From contig PLIQ01000357.1 in NCBI GenBank assembly GCA_003140115.1, forward strand, positions 2,936 through 8,172: a DNA stretch of 5,237 bases, given 5' to 3'. The stretch's first letter is position 1. Every line of letters starts with the position of its first letter. Shown here in pieces: positions 1 through 5,237 of this stretch. A program made the translations under genes and the position numbers. Source of the stretch: Actinomycetota bacterium. Its GTDB lineage: Bacteria > Actinomycetota > Actinomycetes > Streptosporangiales > Streptosporangiaceae. The notes beneath the pieces were generated by a model, which was not told the origin of the DNA, made no database searches, and saw nothing but the letters and a program-made list of their open reading frames with translations.

Positions 1-551
1 TGGTGGAGGGCCGGAACGCCCTGGACGCCGGGGCGTCCACCGGCGGCTTCACCGACGTGCTGCTGCGGGCCGGCGCCGCGCACGTGGTCGCGGCCGACGT
101 GGGCTACGGGCAGCTGGCCTGGTCGCTGCGCACCGACCCCCGGGTCACGGTTATGGACCGGGTCAACGTGCGTGCCCTCGGGCCGGTCACTCCGGTGCCC
201 GACCTGGTGGTCGCCGACCTCTCGTTCATCTCGCTTACCCTGGTGCTGCCGGCCCTGGTGGCCGCCGCGACGCCGGAGGCGGACTTCGTCTTGCTGGTCA
301 AGCCCCAGTTCGAGGTCGGCAAGGCCCGGGTCGGTGCGGGGGGCGTGGTGCGGGACACCACGGACCGTTCGGCCGCTATAGAAAAGGTGGCCGGCGCGGC
401 GGCCGAGCTTGGCCTCGGCGTCCGGGGAATTACCGCGAGTCCGCTCCCGGGGCCGGCCGGGAACGTGGAATATTTCCTGTGGCTCCGCCGGGGCGCGCCG
501 CCGCTCGACCCGGAGCAGCTGCGGCGGGCGATCGAGGAGGGACCCACATAG
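1..551 (+). CDS. tlyA: TlyA-family 16S/23S rRNA (cytidine-2'-O)-methyltransferase, 5' end outside the window
   Basis: TlyA methylates the ribose 2'-OH of cytidines in 16S and 23S rRNA using S-adenosylmethionine; in mycobacteria its loss gives capreomycin resistance. The window holds the Rossmann-like methyltransferase domain, about 182 codons read from base 3. Visible motifs are the SAM-binding DAGASTGGFTD (visible residues 8-18), VVADLSFISL (69-78), LLVKPQFEVGK (97-107) and PAGNVEYFLW (151-160). D72, K100 and E156 are spaced 28 and 56 residues apart, matching D154, K182 and E238 proposed (from memory) as catalytic in M. tuberculosis TlyA. By that alignment about 82 residues, including the N-terminal S4 RNA-binding domain and the fourth residue (K69), lie left of the window. 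The GTG at base 3 is an internal valine, not the start. The TAG stop shares its last G with the GTG start of nadK. The family call is firm; the exact rRNA sites in this organism are inferred. Confidence 0.95.
   Translation, partial: VEGRNALDAGASTGGFTDVLLRAGAAHVVAADVGYGQLAWSLRTDPRVTVMDRVNVRALGPVTPVPDLVVADLSFISLTLVLPALVAAATPEADFVLLVKPQFEVGKARVGAGGVVRDTTDRSAAIEKVAGAAAELGLGVRGITASPLPGPAGNVEYFLWLRRGAPPLDPEQLRRAIEEGPT
534..541 (+). promoter_or_regulatory. Ribosome binding site of nadK
   Basis: GAGGAGGG lies inside the last codons of tlyA, 9 bases before the GTG at 551. It decides the start. The ATG at 566 is in frame but 24 bases away, and the farther upstream GTG at 479 would need a 73-base overlap with tlyA and has no comparable site in front. 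Confidence 0.8.
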
Positions 552-1468
552 TGGGACAGCGCACGATGCTGGTGACGGCGCACACGGGACGGGACAACGC
601 GGTGCGCAGCGCCCGGCAGGTGGCCGAGTGGCTGATCACGGCCGGAATCGCGGTCCGGACCCTCAAGGGGGAGCTCAGCTACCCCGGGGCCGAGGAGGTG
701 CCGGCCGGCGCGGAGGCGGCCGAGGGCGCCGAACTGGTCATCGTCCTGGGGGGTGACGGCACCTTGCTGCGCGCCGCCGAGCTGTCCCGTCCGGCTCAGG
801 TGCCGCTGATCGGGGTGAACCTGGGCCACGTCGGCTTCCTGGCCGAGACCGAGCCGGACGGGCTGGCCGACCTAGTCGTCAAGGTGGTGGCACGGCAGTA
901 CACGGTTGAGGAGCGGATGACGCTCGACGTGACCGTGCGCAGCAACGGCTCGGTCCTGGATTCCGGCTGGGCGCTGAACGAGGCCACGGTGGAGAAGGCG
1001 GCCCGGGAGCGGATGATCGAGGTGATCACCGAGATCGACGGGCGACCGCTGTCCCGCTGGGGCTGCGACGGGGTGGTGTGCTCCACCCCCACCGGGTCGA
1101 CCGCCTACGCGTTCTCCGCCGGCGGGCCAGTGGTCTGGCCCGAGGTCGAGGCGTTGCTCATGGTGCCGATCAGTGCGCACGCACTGTTCGCGCCGCCGAT
1201 GGTGGTCTCGCCCGCGTCGGTACTCGCCATGGAGCTGATCGTGGGACACGAAACCTCAGGTGCCGTGTTGTGGTGCGATGGGCGGCGTAAAGTCGATTTG
1301 CCGCCCGGAGCCCGGGTGGAGGTCCGCCGGGGCGCGCTGCCGGTGTTGCTGGCGCGGCTGCACGGACCGGGCCCGGCCGGGTTCACGGACCGGCTGGTAG
1401 CCAAGTTCGGCCTGCCGGTCGCCGGCTGGCGCGGCCGTACCCGGGAGGACGCTGGCGAGCATGCTTGA
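551..1468 (+). CDS. nadK: NAD kinase (ATP/polyphosphate-dependent), NADP synthesis
   Basis: Cytosolic NAD kinase phosphorylates the adenosine-ribose 2'-OH of NAD to give NADP, the gateway to the NADPH pool. The product is 305 residues from the GTG at 551, a usual length for actinobacterial NadK/PpnK. Visible family motifs in order are GGDGTLLRAAE (67-77, the phosphate-donor loop with D69), GVNLGHVGFLAE (88-99), ALNEATVEK (141-149, the Asn-Glu that contacts NAD), and the hallmark DGVVCSTPTGSTAYAFSAGGP (173-193). The C-terminus carries CDGRR and TDRLVAKFGLPVAGWRGR, close to what I recall of the M. tuberculosis enzyme. One oddity is ALFAPPMV near residue 215, where many relatives have Arg before the Pro. 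The start overlaps the tlyA stop by one base, and the last 8 bases overlap recN, so expression is probably coupled to both. The identification is very secure; use of polyphosphate as donor is inferred from the family. Confidence 0.97.
   Translation: MGQRTMLVTAHTGRDNAVRSARQVAEWLITAGIAVRTLKGELSYPGAEEVPAGAEAAEGAELVIVLGGDGTLLRAAELSRPAQVPLIGVNLGHVGFLAETEPDGLADLVVKVVARQYTVEERMTLDVTVRSNGSVLDSGWALNEATVEKAARERMIEVITEIDGRPLSRWGCDGVVCSTPTGSTAYAFSAGGPVVWPEVEALLMVPISAHALFAPPMVVSPASVLAMELIVGHETSGAVLWCDGRRKVDLPPGARVEVRRGALPVLLARLHGPGPAGFTDRLVAKFGLPVAGWRGRTREDAGEHA
1443..1449 (+). promoter_or_regulatory. Ribosome binding site of recN
   Basis: GGGAGGA sits inside the 3' end of nadK, 11 bases before the ATG at 1461. 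The spacing is slightly long but workable. It supports the ATG that overlaps the nadK TGA by 8 bases. I see no other in-frame start with a better site. Confidence 0.65.
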
Positions 1469-3194
1469 GGAAGTCCGCATCAACGGCCTCGGCGTCATCG
1501 ACGAGGCGGTGCTGGAGCTGTCGGCCGGGTTCACCGCGCTGACCGGTGAGACCGGGGCCGGGAAGACCATGGTCGTGACGGCGCTCGGGCTGCTGTTCGG
1601 CGGCCGGGCCGATCCGGCGCGGGTCCGCCCGGGCGCGGCGCGGGCCGCCGTGGAGGGGCGGCTGCTGGTCTCCCCGGAGATAGCGCGGGAGGTCGAGGAC
1701 GCCGGGGGAGACCTCGATGAGGACGGCACCGTGCTCGTGCTCAGCCGCTCGGTGTCGGCCGAAGGCCGGTCGCGGGCGTTCGCCGGCGGCCGTTCGGTGC
1801 CGGTATCGCTGCTCCAGGTACTGGCCGACGACCTGGTCGCCGTGCACGGGCAGGCCGACCAGCAGCAACTGCTCAAGCCCGGGCGGCAGCGGGACTCGCT
1901 GGACCGGTTCGGCGGACCTGAGCTGGCCGTGGTGCTGTCGGACTACCGGCGGGTGTTCGCCCGGCACCGGGCGGTCCGCGAGGAGCTAGAAGCGCTGACC
2001 CGGGCCGAGCGGGAGCGGGCCGCCGAGGCTGAGACGCTACGGCTCGGCCTGGCCGAGATCGAGGCCGCCGCCCCGATGGCCGGCGAGGACGCGGCGCTGC
2101 TGGCCGAGGACGAACGGCTCTCCAACGCCGACGCGCTGCACGCGGCGGCCGCCGCGGCGCACGAGGCACTGGCCGGCGACCCAACCTCGTCCTCCGTGGA
2201 CGCCTCGGACGTGCTGACCCTGCTCGGGCTGGCCGCCCGCGCACTGGAACCGGTCCGCTCGCACGATCCGGTGCTGGCCGGGCTGGCGGGCAGGCTGTCC
2301 GAGGCCGCCTACGTCCTGTCAGACCTGGCCGCGGACCTCGCCTCCTACACCGAATCGCTGGACTCCGACCCGGCTCGGCTGGCCGCGGTGCAGGAACGCC
2401 GGGCCACGCTGGGCCGGCTGGTCCGGGCCTACGGCGGCGCGTCCGCAGATGTCGCGGGGGTCCTGGACTGGGCCAAGCAGGCTGGAGTGCGGCTGGCCGA
2501 GCTCGAGGGTGACACCGACACGATCGCGACGCTGGCCGACGAAGAGGCGGAGCTGGCCACGCAGGTCGGGTCGCTCGCCGCGGACCTGACCGCGCTGCGG
2601 TCGGCGGCGGCCGAGCGGTTCGGGACCGCGGTAACAGCCGAGCTGACCGAGCTGGCCATGCCGCACGCGTCGCTGACCGCGGTCCTGACCGAGCTGGACG
2701 AGCCCGGCCCGCACGGGGCCGACGACGTGGAGATCAGGCTGGCCGCGCATCCGGGCGCGCCGCCGCTACCGCTGGGCAAGGGCGCCTCGGGCGGTGAGCT
2801 GTCCCGCGTCATGCTTGCCATCGAGGTGGTGTTCGCCGGCGCGGACCCGGTGCCGACCTTCGTGTTCGACGAGGTCGACGCCGGGGTGGGCGGCAAGGCC
2901 GCCGTCGAGGTCGGGCGGCGGCTGGCCCGGCTGGCCCGCTCGTCGCAGGTGATCGCGGTGACCCACCTGCCGCAGGTCGCCGCGTTCGCGGACAACCACC
3001 TGGTGGTGGAGAAGTCGGGCGACGGCCTGGTCACCGAGAGCGGCGTCACCCGGCTGGACCCGGCCGCCCGGATTCGGGAACTGTCCCGGATGCTGGCCGG
3101 CCTGGAGGACTCCGAATTCGGCCGGGCCCACGCCGAGGAACTGCTGGCCATGGCGGCGCACGAACGGGACCGCGACTGGCCCTGGGAGGATTGA
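1461..3194 (+). CDS. recN: DNA repair protein RecN (SMC-like ATPase)
   Basis: RecN is a cytosolic SMC-like ATPase recruited early to double-strand breaks, where it tethers DNA and supports RecA-dependent recombination. The 577-residue product has the usual family length. The N-terminal half of the ATPase head has Walker A GETGAGKT (29-36) and a Q-loop in VHGQADQQQLL (Q131). A coiled-coil arm follows, rich in Ala, Glu, Leu and Arg, at about 165-400, with a RAYG element in the position of the family's RKYG near its return strand. The C-terminal head has the ABC signature ASGGELS (442-448), Walker B TFVFDEVDAGVGG (466-478, catalytic E471) and the H-loop THLPQVAAFAD (from T501, H502). All ATPase motifs are intact, so the gene looks functional. 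In many bacteria recN is SOS-induced, but I see no LexA-type box just upstream and the gene is embedded in an operon, so control probably comes from farther left. Its TGA overlaps the next ATG. Confidence 0.97.
   Translation: MLEEVRINGLGVIDEAVLELSAGFTALTGETGAGKTMVVTALGLLFGGRADPARVRPGAARAAVEGRLLVSPEIAREVEDAGGDLDEDGTVLVLSRSVSAEGRSRAFAGGRSVPVSLLQVLADDLVAVHGQADQQQLLKPGRQRDSLDRFGGPELAVVLSDYRRVFARHRAVREELEALTRAERERAAEAETLRLGLAEIEAAAPMAGEDAALLAEDERLSNADALHAAAAAAHEALAGDPTSSSVDASDVLTLLGLAARALEPVRSHDPVLAGLAGRLSEAAYVLSDLAADLASYTESLDSDPARLAAVQERRATLGRLVRAYGGASADVAGVLDWAKQAGVRLAELEGDTDTIATLADEEAELATQVGSLAADLTALRSAAAERFGTAVTAELTELAMPHASLTAVLTELDEPGPHGADDVEIRLAAHPGAPPLPLGKGASGGELSRVMLAIEVVFAGADPVPTFVFDEVDAGVGGKAAVEVGRRLARLARSSQVIAVTHLPQVAAFADNHLVVEKSGDGLVTESGVTRLDPAARIRELSRMLAGLEDSEFGRAHAEELLAMAAHERDRDWPWED
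3184..3190 (+). promoter_or_regulatory. Ribosome binding site of the membrane-protein gene
   Basis: GGGAGGA lies in the last codons of recN, 3 bases before the ATG at 3194. The spacing is short but better than for the in-frame TTG at 3191, which directly abuts the site. ATG at 3194 is therefore preferred. Re-initiation through the TGATG overlap may compensate for the tight spacing. Confidence 0.55.
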
Positions 3195-4885
3195 TGGGGG
3201 CGCAGCAGCGGCCCGCCGGAGAGGGGCTGGGTCAGCAGGGTCCGGCCGTCGTCGTCGACGAGCCCGCGGCCGATACTGGCCCCCCGGGCGGGCAGCCGGG
3301 CTGGCTCAGCCAGGCCCGGCTGGCGTGGATCGGCGCGTACCTGGCCGCGGGCATCGTGCTGTTCCTGTGCTACCTGCGGGTGTCGGGGACGCAGTCCATC
3401 TCCTCCGACGGCGGGTCCAACGCGCTGGAAGCGTGGGACATGCTGCACGGCAACCTGTTGCTGCACGGCTGGACGCTGACCGACGTCTCCTTCTACACCA
3501 CTGAACTGCCCGAGTACATGCTCGTCGAGCTGATCCGCGGCCTGGGCCCGGCGGTGGTACATACCTCGGCCGCGGTCACCTACACGCTGCTGGTCCTGCT
3601 GGCCGGGCTGGTGGCCAAGGGCCGGGCCACCGGCCGCGAGGGCGTGGCGCGGGCGCTGCTCGGCTCCGGGATCATGCTGGCCCCCCAGCTCGGCAACCCG
3701 GTCTTCGTCCTGCTGCTGGTGCCCGATCACGTCGGTACGGGCGTGCCCATGCTGGCGATCTTCCTGGTCCTGGACCGCGCGCCGAGACGCTGGTACGTGC
3801 CGCCCGTGATCGCGCTGATGCTGGCCTGGGCCACGATCGGCGACCGGCTGGTGATCGCGGCCGCCGTCGTTCCGATCGTGCTCGTGTGCGGCTTCCGGAT
3901 CCTCCGGGTAATACTTGCCGACCGCCCGCTCACGGCGGTACGGTTCGAGGCCGGCCTGGCCGCGGCGGGCCTGGCGTCCGTAGGCATCTTGGTCTTGGCG
4001 GGACGGGTTCTCGGACGCCTCGGCGGGTACTCGCTCATCCCGCTGGGCACGCACCTGGCCAAGTGGTGGGGGCTGGCCAAGCACTTCCGGCTGACCGGTG
4101 ACGGATTGCTCGGCCTGTACGGGGCCGATTTCATCCGCGCGCCGCTGGGCCCGCAGACGGGCATCGCGGTGCTCCACCTGGCCGGGCTGGCGCTGGCCGC
4201 CTGGGCCCTTTGCCGGGCGCTGCGACGCTTCGCCCGCAGCGATGACCTGCTGGTCCAGGTGCTGGCGGTGGCCATCCTGGCCGACGTGGCCGCCTTCGTG
4301 TTCAGCACCTTGCCCCGCACCCTCTGGGACACCAGGCAGATCTCCGCCGTGCTGCCGTTCGGGGCGGTGCTCGCGGGCCGGCTGCTCGCGGGCGACCTGC
4401 TCAAGGCCAGGCTGGTCCCGGCCTTGGCGGTCCTGCTGGCCTGCTACACGGCGGCGCTGGGCTTCGACGTCGCCCAGCCCAGCATTCCCGCGCACGACCA
4501 GTCGCTCGCCAACTGGCTGGTCGCCCACGACTTCAGGTACGGCCTGTCCAACTACTACGAAGGCAACATCACCACGCTGGACAGCGGCGGGCGGGTCCAC
4601 CTCATCGCGGTGTCCTGGGGAGCGGACAAGTCGGTGCCGCGGGCCTATCAGTCCGATGCCTCCTGGTACGACCCGCAGCTGCACTACGCGAACTTCGTGG
4701 TGAACACCGGCGCCGATCAGCCGCCGGCCGTCATCCCGTCCGGGGACCTGAGCCGGGCCTTCGGGCGTCCGGCCAAGATCTACCACGACGGCCCGTACAC
4801 GATCCTGGTGTGGAACAAGAACCTGCTCGCCGACCTCGGCCGGCCCGCCAAGAAGGGACCCGGCAACGTCGGACCCGCGCGATGA
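3194..4885 (+). CDS. Multi-spanning membrane protein, GT-C glycosyltransferase-like architecture, function unknown
   Basis: I cannot name this gene; the 563-residue product is plainly an integral membrane protein. Residues 1-43 are a Gly/Pro/Gln-rich, probably disordered cytoplasmic tail. The first membrane helix is at about 44-63. A long polar loop (64-118) follows, with acidic residues D72, E79, D82, E104 and E107 and the segments SSDGGSNALEAWDMLHGN and FYTTELPEYM. About nine more hydrophobic segments, estimated by eye, fall near 120-141, 152-176, 184-194, 203-216, 219-241, 254-272, 322-343, 352-374 and 383-424 (possibly two). The tail from about 425 to 563 is soluble, with SLANWLVAH, GLSNYYEGN and YTILVWNKN, and probably faces outside. 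An acidic first outer loop, a polytopic core and an outer C-terminal domain are the pattern of GT-C lipid-linked sugar transferases (ArnT/PMT/arabinosyltransferase type). This is inference: there is no canonical DD or DE motif I can certify. Overlap with recN shows co-expression, not shared function. Confidence 0.88.
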   Translation: MGAQQRPAGEGLGQQGPAVVVDEPAADTGPPGGQPGWLSQARLAWIGAYLAAGIVLFLCYLRVSGTQSISSDGGSNALEAWDMLHGNLLLHGWTLTDVSFYTTELPEYMLVELIRGLGPAVVHTSAAVTYTLLVLLAGLVAKGRATGREGVARALLGSGIMLAPQLGNPVFVLLLVPDHVGTGVPMLAIFLVLDRAPRRWYVPPVIALMLAWATIGDRLVIAAAVVPIVLVCGFRILRVILADRPLTAVRFEAGLAAAGLASVGILVLAGRVLGRLGGYSLIPLGTHLAKWWGLAKHFRLTGDGLLGLYGADFIRAPLGPQTGIAVLHLAGLALAAWALCRALRRFARSDDLLVQVLAVAILADVAAFVFSTLPRTLWDTRQISAVLPFGAVLAGRLLAGDLLKARLVPALAVLLACYTAALGFDVAQPSIPAHDQSLANWLVAHDFRYGLSNYYEGNITTLDSGGRVHLIAVSWGADKSVPRAYQSDASWYDPQLHYANFVVNTGADQPPAVIPSGDLSRAFGRPAKIYHDGPYTILVWNKNLLADLGRPAKKGPGNVGPAR

Positions 4886-4897
4886 CCGGACCCGGGC

Positions 4898-5237
4898 TTA
4901 GCTGAGCTGGGCGCGGCGGGCGCGGAGGTTGCGGTTCTTGACCCGGTTCCCGCACGAGGCCATGTCGCACCAGGCGCCCCGGCGGCTGTGCGAGCGGTCG
5001 TAGAACGCCCACCGGCAGTCCGGGTTGCCGCACAGCTTGAGCCGGTCCCAGCTGCCGTCGGCCTGGGCGTCTCGGATGATGAGCAGCAGCCCGAGCAGGC
5101 CGTCGGTCAGCGCGTGGGCCGGAAGGGCTGGCCCGAGCCGAACCCAGCCGTCCACGGCGACGTCCAGCCGGGGCTGGGCCAGGCTCAGGACGTGCTCCAG
5201 CGGCGCCAGGTCGTCCGCGGCCAGCGGCTCGTCTCCG
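4898..5237 (-). CDS. CGNR zinc-finger protein (probable ABATE/CGNR transcriptional regulator), 5' end outside the window
   Basis: The reading frame is open from the right edge (first full codon at 5236) to the TAA at 4900-4898, giving 112 visible residues. The C-terminal part is the CGNR zinc finger: RLKLCGNPDCRWAFYDRS then WCDMASCGNRVKNRNLR. It has four cysteines in two C-x4-C pairs (visible residues 69, 74, 90, 95), the CGNR signature and a basic tail. This domain is usually fused behind an N-terminal ABATE domain in proteins of about 180-220 residues, annotated as putative stress-responsive DNA-binding regulators. The visible stretch before the finger (LTDGLLGLLLIIRDAQ) fits the end of that helical domain. 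The GTG at 5155 is an internal valine, since coding continues upstream of it. The gene is convergent with the membrane-protein gene, 12 bases apart. Its start, promoter and targets are outside view; DNA binding is inferred from the family. Confidence 0.9.
   Translation of the reverse strand, partial: GDEPLAADDLAPLEHVLSLAQPRLDVAVDGWVRLGPALPAHALTDGLLGLLLIIRDAQADGSWDRLKLCGNPDCRWAFYDRSHSRRGAWCDMASCGNRVKNRNLRARRAQLS

Noticed and set aside
479..550. Upstream GTG extension of nadK by 24 codons
   Set aside because: The extension (APPGRAAARPGAAAAGDRGG) is low-complexity and overlaps tlyA in another frame. The strong GAGGAGGG site points to the GTG at 551.
104..829. A 241-codon minus-strand open frame over tlyA and nadK
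   Set aside because: It is a compositional shadow of two well-identified genes, with no recognisable motif and no sensible start context.
4098..4703. A 201-codon plus-strand open frame inside the membrane-protein gene
   Set aside because: It is a +1/+2 frame shadow rich in Arg, Ser, Pro, Thr and Trp. The true frame has coherent hydrophobic segments across the same stretch.
2429..4786. A 785-codon open frame on the minus strand across recN and the membrane-protein gene
   Set aside because: It lies opposite two genes with clear family motifs or membrane topology. Its product is low-complexity (rich in Gln, Arg, Gly, Pro and Ser) with no domain. Long antisense frames are expected in DNA this GC-rich.
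4891..4911. Small hairpin CCCGG/CTGGG with an 11-base loop around the CGNR stop codon, as a bidirectional terminator
   Set aside because: It has only five base pairs including a G-U wobble, no following T-run, and extends into the coding region. Such pairings arise by chance at this GC content.
1..5237. Mobile elements, CRISPR repeats, tRNA/rRNA genes, riboswitches or a phage-defence island
   Set aside because: Reading both strands by eye, I found no transposase or integrase motif, direct repeat array, tRNA-like cloverleaf or known defence domain. Nearly every base is covered by the five genes.

Overview
The window is very GC-rich, with strong G/C preference at third codon positions and Shine-Dalgarno-led genes packed end to end. 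This, together with the gene order tlyA-nadK-recN, points to a high-GC actinomycete (Actinomycetota). I cannot assign a genus from the sequence alone. It reads as ordinary chromosomal core DNA. I see no insertion sequence, tRNA, rRNA, CRISPR array, attachment site or prophage gene.

Layout: four plus-strand genes form one tight operon segment, and one minus-strand gene converges on it. (1) The 3' two thirds of tlyA, an rRNA 2'-O-methyltransferase, run in from the left edge to 551. (2) nadK, an ATP/polyphosphate-type NAD kinase, occupies 551-1468. (3) recN, an SMC-like ATPase of double-strand-break repair, occupies 1461-3194. (4) A 563-residue multi-spanning membrane protein occupies 3194-4885. 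It resembles the GT-C glycosyltransferase architecture but has no established function. (5) On the minus strand, 4898 to the right edge, lies the C-terminal part of a CGNR zinc-finger protein (probable ABATE/CGNR-type transcriptional regulator).

Each of the three junctions within the plus-strand run overlaps: 1 base (TAGTG), 8 bases (recN ATG inside the end of nadK) and 1 base (TGATG). Each downstream gene has its own purine-rich ribosome binding site inside the preceding gene. The four genes are therefore almost certainly co-transcribed and probably translationally coupled, from a promoter left of the window. The first three are housekeeping genes (ribosome modification, NADP supply, DNA repair) whose linkage is a familiar actinobacterial arrangement and does not imply one pathway. 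The 12-base gap to the convergent CGNR gene holds no convincing terminator.

The least understood item is the membrane protein. In mycobacteria the genes right after recN are, from memory, a SteA-like protein and the outer-membrane protein MctB. Here that slot holds an unrelated polytopic protein. I found no evidence of a novel multi-gene system.
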